From assembly GCA_015060385.1 (NCBI GenBank), contig SUYO01000009.1, forward strand, positions 1-52,337: 52,337 bases of DNA, in the 5' to 3' direction. This stretch comes from Bacteroidales bacterium (GTDB taxonomy: Bacteria; Bacteroidota; Bacteroidia; Bacteroidales; UBA932). The notes below the pieces were generated by a model. The model had not been told where the DNA came from. It saw only the letters and a list, made by a program, of their open reading frames with translations, and did not search any database. The position numbers and the translations under genes were made by a program. Positions 33,181 to 41,728 of this stretch are shown here, in pieces; within the stretch, counting starts at the first letter, position 1; each line of letters opens with the position of its first letter.

Positions 33181-33591
33181 CTATACTAATGCAAATGAAA
33201 GTTCACCTTTGCAGCAGACCATATCCCCTACCTTGAGGACTGCCTCGCAGTAGAAGATCTGTCCTCTCCTGCCCTTGAGCGAGGCTGTGACCTCGACCAG
33301 GTCTCCCGGTCTTACCATATTCTTGAAACGCACCTTGTCTATTCCGGTGTAAAGCGTAGTCTTGCCCTGAAGCTCATCCTTGACCAGCAGGGCACAGCTC
33401 TGCGCCATGATCTCGCACTGAATGACTCCCGGAACTATAGGGTTGCCGGGGAAATGCCCCCTGCAGAAGTATTCATCCTCCTTCACGCGATACCTGGAAT
33501 GACAGATACCGTTCTCATCTATCTCTATTTCATCCACGAGAAGCATCGGCTCCCTGTGGGGCAGGTATTCCTTAAGTTCTTCCCTGGTCAT
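33181..33591 (-). CDS. fabZ: 3-hydroxyacyl-ACP dehydratase (FabZ-type hot-dog fold)
   Basis: The 136-residue hot-dog-fold enzyme removes water from 3-hydroxyacyl-ACP. It starts MTREELKEYLPHREPMLLVD and has the catalytic histidine in RGHFPGNPIVPGVIQCE, with the acidic residue in QCEIMAQ. ATG 33591 lies 2 bp after the fabF stop; an upstream in-frame ATG would lie inside fabF and adds non-conserved residues. Confidence 0.93.
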   Translation of the reverse strand: MTREELKEYLPHREPMLLVDEIEIDENGICHSRYRVKEDEYFCRGHFPGNPIVPGVIQCEIMAQSCALLVKDELQGKTTLYTGIDKVRFKNMVRPGDLVEVTASLKGRRGQIFYCEAVLKVGDMVCCKGELSFALV

Positions 33592-33593
33592 GA

Positions 33594-34844
33594 TCACTCC
33601 TCGTATTTTCTGAACACCAGACATCCGTTATGCCCGCCGAAGCCGAGCGAATCGGACAGAGCCATGGTAAGGTCCGCCTTCACGGCTTCCTTCGGGGTAT
33701 AATTCAAATCGCATTCCGGATCGGCCTCGTCAAGATTGACAGTAGGAGGCACGATACCGTTCTTCAAGGCGAGAACCGAAGCCACCGCCTCTGCAGCTCC
33801 GGCGGCTCCGAGCATATGGCCCATGGCTCCCTTGATCGAACTTATATGCGCCTTATACGCATCCTCGCCCAGAGCCAGCTTGAAGGCAAGGGTCTCGGAA
33901 ACATCGTTAAGTGGGGTTCCTGTGCCATGTGCATTGATGTAAAGCACATCGTCAGAAGTGTATCCTGCCTCATCCAGAGCCGATCTTATCGCCATCGACT
34001 GGGTCTTGCCGTCAGGCCTCGGTGCCGTAACATGATAGGCATCGCAGGTGTTTCCGTAGCCGGAGATCTCTGCGAGAATCTCCGCTCCGCGCGCCTTGGC
34101 ATGTTCATAATCCTCAAGCACCATCATCGCCGCACCTTCCGCAAGCACGAAGCCTCCCCTGTTCCTGTTGAAAGGGAGCGAGGCATAAGTAGGGTCCTCG
34201 GCACGCGACAGGGCCTTTGCATTTGCGAAGCCCGCGATGGCGAGGGATGTGATCGCCGCCTCCGAGCCACCTGCGATTATCGCATCCGCATATCCATGCT
34301 TTATGGCACGGAATGCCTCACCGATGGCATGGGTCGATGTGGCACACGCCGTCACTACGGGAAGACATGGACCGCACGCATTGTTCCTGATCGCCACATT
34401 ACCGGCAGCGATGTTGGAAATCATCGTCGGAATGAAAAGCGGAGAAACCCACTTGGGGCCTTCCTTCAGTATCTTTTCATTTTCACGCATCATGGTCGAA
34501 AAGCCTCCGATGCCGGAGCCTATATAGACACCGTACCTGAACGGATCGATGTTACCTCCTTCAGAAGCATCCAGGCCGGACTGTCTGACAGCTTGCCATG
34601 CGGCAGCCACAGCGAAGACCGTGAACTTGTCCTGCTTCCTTGCAAATGCGGGTTCTATTCCATAATCAGCCGGATTGAAATCCTTTACCTCACCTCCGAT
34701 CTTCACAGGAAGACCCTCCGTCGGAATGGACTTGATGTAGTCTATCCCGCAGACTCCCTTCAGGAGATTGTCCCAATAGGTCTGTATATCGTTACCGACC
34801 GGGCTGACTACGCCCATACCGGTAATTACAACTCTTCTGTCCAT
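33594..34844 (-). CDS. fabF: 3-oxoacyl-ACP synthase II
   Basis: The 416-residue condensing enzyme elongates acyl-ACP with malonyl-ACP. The Cys-His-His triad is complete: Cys167 in VTACATSTHAIG, His306 in NAHGTGTPLND and His343 in GAMGHMLGAAG. The N-terminus MDRRVVITGMGVVSPVG is canonical. It lies 12 bp after fabK. No acpP or fabG accompanies it, unlike many fab operons. Confidence 0.97.
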   Translation of the reverse strand: MDRRVVITGMGVVSPVGNDIQTYWDNLLKGVCGIDYIKSIPTEGLPVKIGGEVKDFNPADYGIEPAFARKQDKFTVFAVAAAWQAVRQSGLDASEGGNIDPFRYGVYIGSGIGGFSTMMRENEKILKEGPKWVSPLFIPTMISNIAAGNVAIRNNACGPCLPVVTACATSTHAIGEAFRAIKHGYADAIIAGGSEAAITSLAIAGFANAKALSRAEDPTYASLPFNRNRGGFVLAEGAAMMVLEDYEHAKARGAEILAEISGYGNTCDAYHVTAPRPDGKTQSMAIRSALDEAGYTSDDVLYINAHGTGTPLNDVSETLAFKLALGEDAYKAHISSIKGAMGHMLGAAGAAEAVASVLALKNGIVPPTVNLDEADPECDLNYTPKEAVKADLTMALSDSLGFGGHNGCLVFRKYEE

Positions 34845-34856
34845 CTTTCTCCTCCT

Positions 34857-35801
34857 CTATGCAAGTCTGTCAGAAACTTCCCTGATGACCTTCTCAGCTC
34901 CGAGAATGAGGTCTTCCACAATATCCTTGGCAGGTTCTATCTTCTTCACCATTCCTGCGCACTCACCTGCCATATAGCTTCCGTTCCTGTCTCCTTCCTG
35001 AACAGCCTTGCGGAGCGCTCCGCTGCCGAAGGAGAGAATGTCTTCCTTGGCAGTCGCAGGGTCGTTCTCCATCTTGGCGAAGTTCCTTGAGAACGGAGTC
35101 TTGAGGGACCTTACCGGATGGCCGAAAGACTTTCCTGTCACTATCGTAGAAACATCAGAAGCCTTGAGGATCTTGTCCTTGTACTCAGGATGGACGGTAC
35201 ATTCCTCTGCCGAAAGGAAACGGGTTCCGACCTGTATCGCATCCGCACCAAGCATGAAGGCAGCCGCGGCGCCACGGCCGTCGCATATGCCGCCGGCAGC
35301 GATAACAGGAATATCCACAGCATCGACCACCTGAGGAACGAGAGGCATGGTATGGAGTTCGCCGACATGACCACCGGACTCCGCGCCTTCAGCCACGACC
35401 GCATCCGCACCTGCCGCCTGCATCTTGAGCGCCAGGGCCACAGAAGCCACTACAGGGATGACCTTTATTCCGGCTTCCTTCCATGCCTGCATATAAGGTG
35501 AAGGTGAGCCTGCTCCAGTCGTCAGTATCCTGACTCCCTCTTCAATGACCATCTGTGCAATCTCTCCTGCATTGGGAGCCTGAAGCATGATGTTCACGCC
35601 GAAAGGCTTGTCGGTAAGCTCACGGCATTTCCTGATTTCATCCCTTACCGCCTCGGTTCCTGCATTGATTGAAGAAATGAGGCCGAGACCTCCGGCATTC
35701 GAGACAGCTGCCGCAAGCGACGCATCAGCCACCCATGCCATACCACCCTGGAATACGGGATACTTTATCCCGAGCATTTCACATACTCTGCTTTTTATCA
35801 T
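34857..35801 (-). CDS. fabK: FMN-dependent enoyl-ACP reductase (FabK-type; 2-nitropropane dioxygenase family)
   Basis: The 314-residue TIM-barrel flavoprotein has GIKYPVFQGGMAWVADASLA at its N-terminus, the phosphate-binding GGICDGRGAAAAFMLGA and GTRFLSAEEC. The family contains nitronate monooxygenases and the FabK enoyl-ACP reductase; position between fabH and fabF strongly favours FabK, the last reducing step of each elongation cycle. The gene lies 19 bp after fabH. Confidence 0.92.
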   Translation of the reverse strand: MIKSRVCEMLGIKYPVFQGGMAWVADASLAAAVSNAGGLGLISSINAGTEAVRDEIRKCRELTDKPFGVNIMLQAPNAGEIAQMVIEEGVRILTTGAGSPSPYMQAWKEAGIKVIPVVASVALALKMQAAGADAVVAEGAESGGHVGELHTMPLVPQVVDAVDIPVIAAGGICDGRGAAAAFMLGADAIQVGTRFLSAEECTVHPEYKDKILKASDVSTIVTGKSFGHPVRSLKTPFSRNFAKMENDPATAKEDILSFGSGALRKAVQEGDRNGSYMAGECAGMVKKIEPAKDIVEDLILGAEKVIREVSDRLA

Positions 35802-35820
35802 GATCTTTACATTTTATCCA

Positions 35821-36774
35821 TTACCATTCAAATACTACTGCACCGGAAACAAATCCGGCACCGAATGCGCTCACGGCTATCTTGTCGCCCTTTCTGAACA
35901 TCCCCTTCCTGTTACATTCGTCAATCAGAATAGGGCATGAAGCACTGGACGAATTTCCATGGCTTTCCACATTTGTAGGAAACTTCTCCGCAGGCTGCTT
36001 CAGATAATTCTGTATCGAATTGATGATACGGATATTGGCCTGATGCAGCAGATAATAATCAATGTCTTCAGCCGACATCGAAGATTCCTCAAGGGCTCTG
36101 GTTATGTCTCTGGAAGCTGCCGTAACCGCAAACTTGAACACCTCCTGGCCCTTCATCTGCAAAGGAGTCTCTGTCTCCTCCTTGGTTATGTAAGGCGTAG
36201 GCTGAAGCATCCTCATCTGCCAGAGCTTGTCTGTCGCCGTCATCGCAGACAGCTTTATGCTCTTGATGTTGTCACCCGGAGTAAGGACCGCCGCCCCAGC
36301 TCCGTCGCCGAAAAGGACGCAGGTCCTCCTGTCTTTCCAGTCGGCCATTCTTGTCGGCTCCTCCGCACAAACTATCAGCACATTCTCCACCTTCCCTGCC
36401 TTGTAGAAGGACTCCGCTATCTCAAGCGCATGTATGAATCCCGCACACGCGCAATTGATGTCTATGCACGGGCATGTCGCTCCGATCGCACCTTGTATGA
36501 TACAGCTCAGCTGAGGAGTGATGTATTCGTTCACTACATTGGAGCATATTATGAAGTCAAGGTCATCAGCCCTGACACCTGCATCAAGCAGCGCCTTCTC
36601 CGCAGCCTCCCTTGCAAGATCCTCCAGCTTTTCGTCTGAAATGACATGGCGGCTGGTAACGCCTGTCCTGGTCCTGATCCATTCGTCACTCGTGTCCAGG
36701 AACTGCGCCAACATATCATTGGTCACAATCTTTCTCGGAAGTGCACTTCCTGTACCTGAAATTTTCATTTTCAT
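35821..36774 (-). CDS. fabH: 3-oxoacyl-ACP synthase III
   Basis: The 317-residue enzyme starts fatty acid synthesis by condensing an acyl-CoA with malonyl-ACP. The catalytic cysteine lies in CACAGFIHAL (about residue 110), the histidine in YLLHQANIRI and the asparagine in HGNSSSAS. Two ATGs (36774, 36768) are equally plausible; both precede KISGTGSALP. The gene is first of the fab operon and lies 122 bp after the previous gene on that strand. Bacteroidales use branched starters such as isovaleryl-CoA, but the primer is not readable here. Confidence 0.96.
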   Translation of the reverse strand: MKMKISGTGSALPRKIVTNDMLAQFLDTSDEWIRTRTGVTSRHVISDEKLEDLAREAAEKALLDAGVRADDLDFIICSNVVNEYITPQLSCIIQGAIGATCPCIDINCACAGFIHALEIAESFYKAGKVENVLIVCAEEPTRMADWKDRRTCVLFGDGAGAAVLTPGDNIKSIKLSAMTATDKLWQMRMLQPTPYITKEETETPLQMKGQEVFKFAVTAASRDITRALEESSMSAEDIDYYLLHQANIRIINSIQNYLKQPAEKFPTNVESHGNSSSASCPILIDECNRKGMFRKGDKIAVSAFGAGFVSGAVVFEW

Positions 36775-36896
36775 CAAAATTTGTCGGTACAAAGTTGAAA
36801 CTCCCGGTCAAGAGGAGAAAATAAATGCCGTAAAATGCCTTATTTTGTCCGCGACCGTCCCCGGACTGTGGCAAAGACCGGATATTTGTGGCAGAA

Positions 36897-37418
36897 TCAC
36901 TCCAGATCCATACCCATTATATAGTCGTTCATGTAGAATCCGTTCCCTATATGGAAGTCGCCCTGACGCCTGATCTCCATTCCGAGCCTGTGGTAGAATC
37001 CGACGGCAGGGTTGCTTCTGTTCACATTCAGTTCGACAGACGCGGGCCTGCCTCCGGCCTCGGCGCGCACATGGGCGGTTGCAGTATCGAAGAGCTGCCG
37101 TCCGAGTCCGTTTCCCTGCTCCGCGGGGAGGACATATATCTTCTGGAGATGCCACAGGATCCTGCCGTCTTCCGACCATCCGTCCGGCTGGACGGATACA
37201 TACCCGCATGGAACGTCACCTTTCCATGCGATGTAATATACATGGCCTTCCTCTGCCTGTCTGTACAGGTTCGGCATGGAATACATCCAGTCCATCATAT
37301 ACTCCATCTGCTCAGGGGACAATATGTCCCTATAGGTATGGCGGAAGACCACTTCCGCCATATCATGAACATGGGAGAGGTCCGCTTCCTCAGCCCTTCT
37401 TACCACATACCTGCCCAT
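36897..37418 (-). CDS. GNAT-family N-acetyltransferase
   Basis: The 173-residue GNAT protein starts MGRYVVRRAEEADLSHVHDM and has the acetyl-CoA binding motif A region LQKIYVLPAEQGNGLGRQLF (Q-x-x-G-x-G) and a motif B stretch NRSNPAVGFYHRLGM. The substrate may be an amine of a small molecule or protein N-terminus; nothing in the sequence decides. It is the last gene of a tight six-gene operon, 10 bp after the ACT gene. Confidence 0.9.
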   Translation of the reverse strand: MGRYVVRRAEEADLSHVHDMAEVVFRHTYRDILSPEQMEYMMDWMYSMPNLYRQAEEGHVYYIAWKGDVPCGYVSVQPDGWSEDGRILWHLQKIYVLPAEQGNGLGRQLFDTATAHVRAEAGGRPASVELNVNRSNPAVGFYHRLGMEIRRQGDFHIGNGFYMNDYIMGMDLE

Positions 37419-37428
37419 ACCCTATGGT

Positions 37429-37809
37429 TCAGGAAAGCACCTTGACCGCAGCCTGGACATCATCCGGACGGATGACGACATTGGCAGATTCACCGTCAGA
37501 AAAGGCGTACATATACTCTATGAAGATATTGTTTGCCGCCAGAGTCTCCAGTACGGAAGACAGAGAGCCCGGAGTATTGCTGCATTTCAGGCACAGTACA
37601 TCCGTCACCATCACTGCAAAACTCTCATTCCTGAGCACTTCCACAGCCTTGTCCACATCCGGCACAATAAGCCTGAGCAGGCCGAAGTCTGCTGTCTCAG
37701 CCATACTGAAGGCCTGCATGTTGATGCCGTTTTCGCCGAGGATACGTGCGACCTCGTTGATTCTTCCCGTCTTGTTCTCAAGGAAGATCGAAAGCTGTCT
37801 TGTAATCAT
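37429..37809 (-). CDS. ACT-domain protein (tandem ACT)
   Basis: The 126-residue protein consists of two ACT modules: ITRQLSIFLENKTGRINEVA (1-60) and TDVLCLKCSNTPGSLSSVLE (about 70-126). ACT domains bind amino acids as regulators. It follows the phenylacetate-CoA ligase gene by 1 bp, an arrangement common in Bacteroidota, so it probably senses an aromatic or other amino acid and adjusts the ligase or the pathway. Confidence 0.92.
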   Translation of the reverse strand: MITRQLSIFLENKTGRINEVARILGENGINMQAFSMAETADFGLLRLIVPDVDKAVEVLRNESFAVMVTDVLCLKCSNTPGSLSSVLETLAANNIFIEYMYAFSDGESANVVIRPDDVQAAVKVLS

Positions 37810-37810
37810 A

Positions 37811-39112
37811 TTATTTCAGTATTCGTTTATCAATCACATGTTTACCTTTTCCCTGGCTACGCTCGATGCTGCCCGGCTCCATAAGCCTTACGTCAGCCGC
37901 AATGGACAGGACGCTCTTGAGCTTGTCCGAAAGGTTCTTCTTCATGGCAAGCATTCTGCCGATGTCGTCGCTGAAGAAGTCCTTTCTGACCTCAACCTGA
38001 ACCTGAAGAGTATCGAGGTTGTTGACTCTGTCCACTACAAGCATGTACTGAGGCTCGAATTCCTTCATCTCGAGGATGACGCTCTCGACCTGTGACGGGA
38101 ATACGTTGATTCCGCGGATGATGAGCATGTCGTCGCTTCTGCCGACTATTCTTCCCATACGGACAGATGTACGGCCACACGGACATTCGTCGTTCATCAA
38201 TGTACACAGATCCTTAGTGCGATATCTCAGCAACGGCATTCCTTCCTTGGTGAGGGTCGTGAACACAAGCTCTCCCTGCTCGCCGTACGGCAACTGCTCC
38301 AATGTATCGGGATTGATTATTTCAGGATAGAAATGGTCCTCGTTGATGTGGGAACCGTTCTGCTCCTGGCACTCGTACGACACTCCCGGTCCCATGATCT
38401 CGCTGAGGCCGTAGATGTTGTATCCCTTAAGTCCCAGACGGCTCTCTATCTCCTTTCTCATGTTTTCGGTCCATGGCTCGGCGCCGAAGGCACCCACGCG
38501 AAGACCGATATCCTTCTTGTCCACTCCCATCTTGTCAAGAGTCTCGGCAAGGTAGAGGGCGTATGACGGCGTACATGCTATTCCCGTGATGTTCAGGTCC
38601 TTGATGAGCCTGATATGCTTCTCCGTATTACCGGTGGACGCAGGTATCACCGTCGCTCCGAGATTCTCGACACCGTAATGGGCACCGAGACCTCCGGTAA
38701 AGAGTCCGTATCCGTAACTTACCGAGAATGTGTCATCCCTTGTCACGCCGAAGGCGGTAAGACATCTGGTCATGACTTCCGACCATACGGCGAGATCCTT
38801 GCGGGTATAGCCGACGATGGTCGGATTTCCTGTCGTTCCGGACGAGGCGTGCACACGCACGATCTCCGAGGCCGGAGCGGCCTGAAGACCGTACGGATAG
38901 TTGTCGCGAAGGTCCTGCTTCGTCGTGAACGGCAGCCTGACTATGTCGTCGATGGTCACAATGTCCTCAGGAGACACATTCATCTCCTGCATCCTGTTCC
39001 TGTAGAAAGGCACATTATGGTATACATACTGCACCAGCTTCTGCAGACGCCGTCCCTGCAGTTCCCTCATCTGCTCGCGGCTCATGCATTCCTTGTTAGG
39101 GTTCCAGATCAT
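37811..39112 (-). CDS. paaK: Phenylacetate-CoA ligase family (aryl-acid CoA ligase)
   Basis: The 433-residue AMP-forming ligase activates an aryl acetate with ATP and CoA. It has the P-loop-like HASSGTTGNPTIVGYT, the YGLFTGGLGAHYG segment, GLSEIMGPGVSYEC and a C-terminal domain with RGINVFPSQVE. In fermentative anaerobes such ligases act near amino acid-derived 2-oxoacid metabolism rather than aerobic phenylacetate breakdown; no paaABCDE genes are near. It is 3 bp after the aminotransferase gene and 1 bp before the ACT gene. Confidence 0.93.
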   Translation of the reverse strand: MIWNPNKECMSREQMRELQGRRLQKLVQYVYHNVPFYRNRMQEMNVSPEDIVTIDDIVRLPFTTKQDLRDNYPYGLQAAPASEIVRVHASSGTTGNPTIVGYTRKDLAVWSEVMTRCLTAFGVTRDDTFSVSYGYGLFTGGLGAHYGVENLGATVIPASTGNTEKHIRLIKDLNITGIACTPSYALYLAETLDKMGVDKKDIGLRVGAFGAEPWTENMRKEIESRLGLKGYNIYGLSEIMGPGVSYECQEQNGSHINEDHFYPEIINPDTLEQLPYGEQGELVFTTLTKEGMPLLRYRTKDLCTLMNDECPCGRTSVRMGRIVGRSDDMLIIRGINVFPSQVESVILEMKEFEPQYMLVVDRVNNLDTLQVQVEVRKDFFSDDIGRMLAMKKNLSDKLKSVLSIAADVRLMEPGSIERSQGKGKHVIDKRILK

Positions 39113-39115
39113 AAC

Positions 39116-40435
39116 TTATCTTCTGTTTATCGGGTGGTCCTCGTTAAAGGCCCTCATACGTTCTTCCAGTACCTCATATAAATCATCAGTCATGCGCGAG
39201 GTACATGCGCGCACTCCTTTCTGCCCGCTTCCGGTTACCGAAAGCGATATGCTGCTGACGCCATAGTAAAGCAGCTCTGTCAGAAGCTCTCCTCCTTCCA
39301 TGTCTCCGTAACCGATCGTGAAGAAGAAGCCGTCGCCCACAGGCTGGCTTACATCCGAATCATATACTATATGGAAACCGTTGCGTGTAAAGATATCCTT
39401 CATCTTTTCCGCACGACGGGCATATTCCCTCGTATCTTCCACAAAGTTCAGCTTTCCCTCGGTCGAGAGGCGCAGCATTTCCGCATAGGCATACTGTGTG
39501 GAAGCCGTACATCCCGAGGTAATCATGTACAGGATCGACGCGACCAGAGTCTCTCCGAACATGCCGGAGTCGTTGTACCTCTGAGCGAGAGCGGGATACA
39601 CCTTCTCGAACAAGGCGTCGCTTATGCATATCATGGCCATCCTCTGGCCGGCATAGCTGAATATCTTTGATGCCGAGAGCATCAGGATGTAATTGTCCGT
39701 ATATCTTGCCACAGTAGCAGGATAAGGAGGCTGGAAAGGATGTCCGAGATCCCTTCGGTAATCCATACAGAAGTACGCAAGGTCCTCTACCACAACCACA
39801 TCATATCTGTCAGCGAGTTCTCCGATTATCTTCAGTTCGGCCTCTTCAAGACAGATCCAGGCGGGGTTGTTCGGGTTTGAATATACGATGGCCGCGACAT
39901 CTCCCTCGGAAAGCATCTCCTCGAGCTTTTCACGGAGAGCCTCGCCCCTGTATGAATAGATGTCGAACTCCTTCCACTGAGCGCCGATCACGCGCAGCTG
40001 CGACTTCTGGATCGGAAAGCCCGGGTCGATGAACAGTACCTTGTCCTTTCCCGGAAGCCTCTGGGTACAGGCGATGAACGAGCCGAACGAACCTGCCACG
40101 CTGCCGACCGTAGGCACACAGCTCCTTGCCGATACGTCCACGTCCATAAACGCCTTCACGAAGCGGGACGCCTCGGTCTTGAGTTCCGCCACACCGGCAG
40201 CCGCAGGATACTGGGAGCCCACTCCCCTGTCGAGCGCAGCCTTTTCAGCTTCTACGCCATATCTGTTGACCGGCAGACCGGGAGATCCCTGGTCCATACG
40301 GATGAACGGGATACCAGTCGCCCTTTCAAGGTACTGTGCTACCAGAAGCACTTCACCAATGGTAGCATTGGCGAGATCCGCCACATGAAGTTCGCTTACA
40401 GCCTTCGCTACCAGTTCTTCACTGAATATCTTCAT
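39116..40435 (-). CDS. Class I/II PLP-dependent aminotransferase
   Basis: The 439-residue fold-type I aminotransferase has a PNNPAWICLEEAEL motif (NPNNP type), the VVVEDLAYF aspartate segment for the pyridine nitrogen, and the Schiff-base lysine in MLSASKIFSYAGQRMA. It is longer at the N-terminus than aspartate transaminase and has the MDQGSPGLPVN segment. Its place between an omega-amidase-like enzyme and an aryl-acid CoA ligase suggests that it transaminates an aromatic or sulfur amino acid to a 2-oxoacid (inference). The start overlaps the stop of the nitrilase gene by 4 bp. Confidence 0.9.
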   Translation of the reverse strand: MKIFSEELVAKAVSELHVADLANATIGEVLLVAQYLERATGIPFIRMDQGSPGLPVNRYGVEAEKAALDRGVGSQYPAAAGVAELKTEASRFVKAFMDVDVSARSCVPTVGSVAGSFGSFIACTQRLPGKDKVLFIDPGFPIQKSQLRVIGAQWKEFDIYSYRGEALREKLEEMLSEGDVAAIVYSNPNNPAWICLEEAELKIIGELADRYDVVVVEDLAYFCMDYRRDLGHPFQPPYPATVARYTDNYILMLSASKIFSYAGQRMAMICISDALFEKVYPALAQRYNDSGMFGETLVASILYMITSGCTASTQYAYAEMLRLSTEGKLNFVEDTREYARRAEKMKDIFTRNGFHIVYDSDVSQPVGDGFFFTIGYGDMEGGELLTELLYYGVSSISLSVTGSGQKGVRACTSRMTDDLYEVLEERMRAFNEDHPINRR

Positions 40436-41184
40436 ATTATATCGGAATCATTTAATACAGGAAACTTTTCCCTGAATGCCTCAAGCATAGGTATGTCTAT
40501 TTCAGCAGAGGCAGAACATTCGACACCGTCCTCACACGAAGCGATCATCTTTCCATAAGGGTCTATCACCATGCTTCCGCCTCCATACTCGTTCGACGGG
40601 TCAGTTCCTACACGGTTCACACCTGCCACATAGCACTGATTTTCGATGGCACGGGCAACAAGAAGCGACTTCCAGGCGTTCATACGTGTGACAGGCCAGC
40701 TGGCAACATACAGTATCATGTCGTAGTCACCGTGGTTTCTCGACCATATAGGGAACCTGAGGTCATAGCAGACAAGCAGCATTATCCTCACTCCGCGGAA
40801 TTCTAGCACAACCCGTTTGTCACCGGCAGTAAAGTATTTATGCTCACCTCCATATGTAAACAGGTGCTTCTTGTCATACCAGGTCACCGAACCGTCAGGA
40901 GTGACGAAGTAGAAGCGGTTGTAATACCGTCCTTCATCCCTTACGGCTACACTTCCCGCCAGAGCAGCATCAGTCCCGGCGGCCTTGTCCTTCATCCATT
41001 GAAGGACAAGGCCGCCCTCTGGCTCTGCAACGCCGTCCGGCACCGTACAGAATCCGGTAGGAAACATTTCGGGCAGGACATAGAGGTCGGCTCCGGGTGC
41101 AGAAGCTATAGCGGCATCGGCTTTCCTGAGGTTCTCCTGAGGATTCTCCCACACCAGATCCAGCTGCAGAATAGAAATCTTCAT
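40432..41184 (-). CDS. Nitrilase-superfamily amidohydrolase (omega-amidase-like)
   Basis: The 250-residue enzyme has the complete Glu-Lys-Cys triad: Glu39 in VLPEMFPTGF, Lys105 in YDKKHLFTYGGE and Cys139 in LLVCYDLRFP. The sequence pattern after the lysine (TYGGEH) fits the YafV/omega-amidase branch, which hydrolyses 2-oxoglutaramate or 2-oxosuccinamate made by glutamine or asparagine transaminases. That matches the adjoining transaminase gene, which overlaps by 4 bp. ATG 41184 (MKISILQLDLVW) is the natural start; an in-frame start further up would overlap the phosphatase gene. Confidence 0.92.
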   Translation of the reverse strand: MKISILQLDLVWENPQENLRKADAAIASAPGADLYVLPEMFPTGFCTVPDGVAEPEGGLVLQWMKDKAAGTDAALAGSVAVRDEGRYYNRFYFVTPDGSVTWYDKKHLFTYGGEHKYFTAGDKRVVLEFRGVRIMLLVCYDLRFPIWSRNHGDYDMILYVASWPVTRMNAWKSLLVARAIENQCYVAGVNRVGTDPSNEYGGGSMVIDPYGKMIASCEDGVECSASAEIDIPMLEAFREKFPVLNDSDII

Positions 41185-41210
41185 ATACAGACAGGTTTTG
41201 ACATACAAAA

Positions 41211-41663
41211 TTATGCAAATTCTTCGATAATGCCCCGGCATCCGGCCAGAACATCCTGGTAGGTCTGCTCAAAATCACCTGTATACCACGGATCTGCGAC
41301 ATCGCGGGACATTCCCGCAAAGTCCATCATCATCCTGACCTTTCCCTGCATTGCCTGCTCCCCCACGATTCTCGAAAGCCACCTTAGGTTCGAGCGGTCC
41401 ATAACCACCACAAGGTCCTGGTCCGCAAACTCCGCGGCTGATATCTTATGGGCGCTATGCTTCCCGAAAGGGACCCCTTTTTCCCTGAGCTTGCGCTGAG
41501 CAGGCGGATAAATGGGATTGAACCATTCCTCATCGGAAACGGCTCCGGAAGTGATTTCAAACTTATCTTCAAGGCAGGCCTTGCTGACCAGGTCCTTCAT
41601 CACATATTCGGCCATCGGACTTCTGCAGATGTTGCCGTGGCATAGAAACATTATCTTCATCAT
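41211..41663 (-). CDS. Low-molecular-weight protein tyrosine phosphatase
   Basis: The 150-residue enzyme has the P-loop CHGNICRS (Cys8, Arg14) at the N-terminus and the general acid in VADPWYTGDF. Such phosphatases act on protein phosphotyrosine or arginine and often regulate polysaccharide synthesis. Here it leads a metabolic operon, 26 bp before the nitrilase gene, so it may only be co-transcribed. A near-consensus TATCTTTA box lies 7 nt upstream. Confidence 0.94.
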   Translation of the reverse strand: MMKIMFLCHGNICRSPMAEYVMKDLVSKACLEDKFEITSGAVSDEEWFNPIYPPAQRKLREKGVPFGKHSAHKISAAEFADQDLVVVMDRSNLRWLSRIVGEQAMQGKVRMMMDFAGMSRDVADPWYTGDFEQTYQDVLAGCRGIIEEFA

Positions 41664-41694
41664 AAGATGTAAAGATAGTCATTAATATTTTCAT

Positions 41695-41702
41695 TACCTT
41701 TG
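41695..41702 (+). promoter_or_regulatory. Bacteroidota -7 box for the threonine aldolase gene
   Basis: TACCTTTG matches TAnnTTTG and lies 26 nt before ATG 41729. No TTG at the right spacing was seen. Confidence 0.55.
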
Positions 41703-41728
41703 TTTCCTCAAAAAAAACTGACTGCAAC

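Noticed and set aside
33630..35090. 486-codon plus-strand open frame
   Set aside because: Long but antisense to fabF and the end of fabK; cysteine/arginine-rich shadow translation with no family features.
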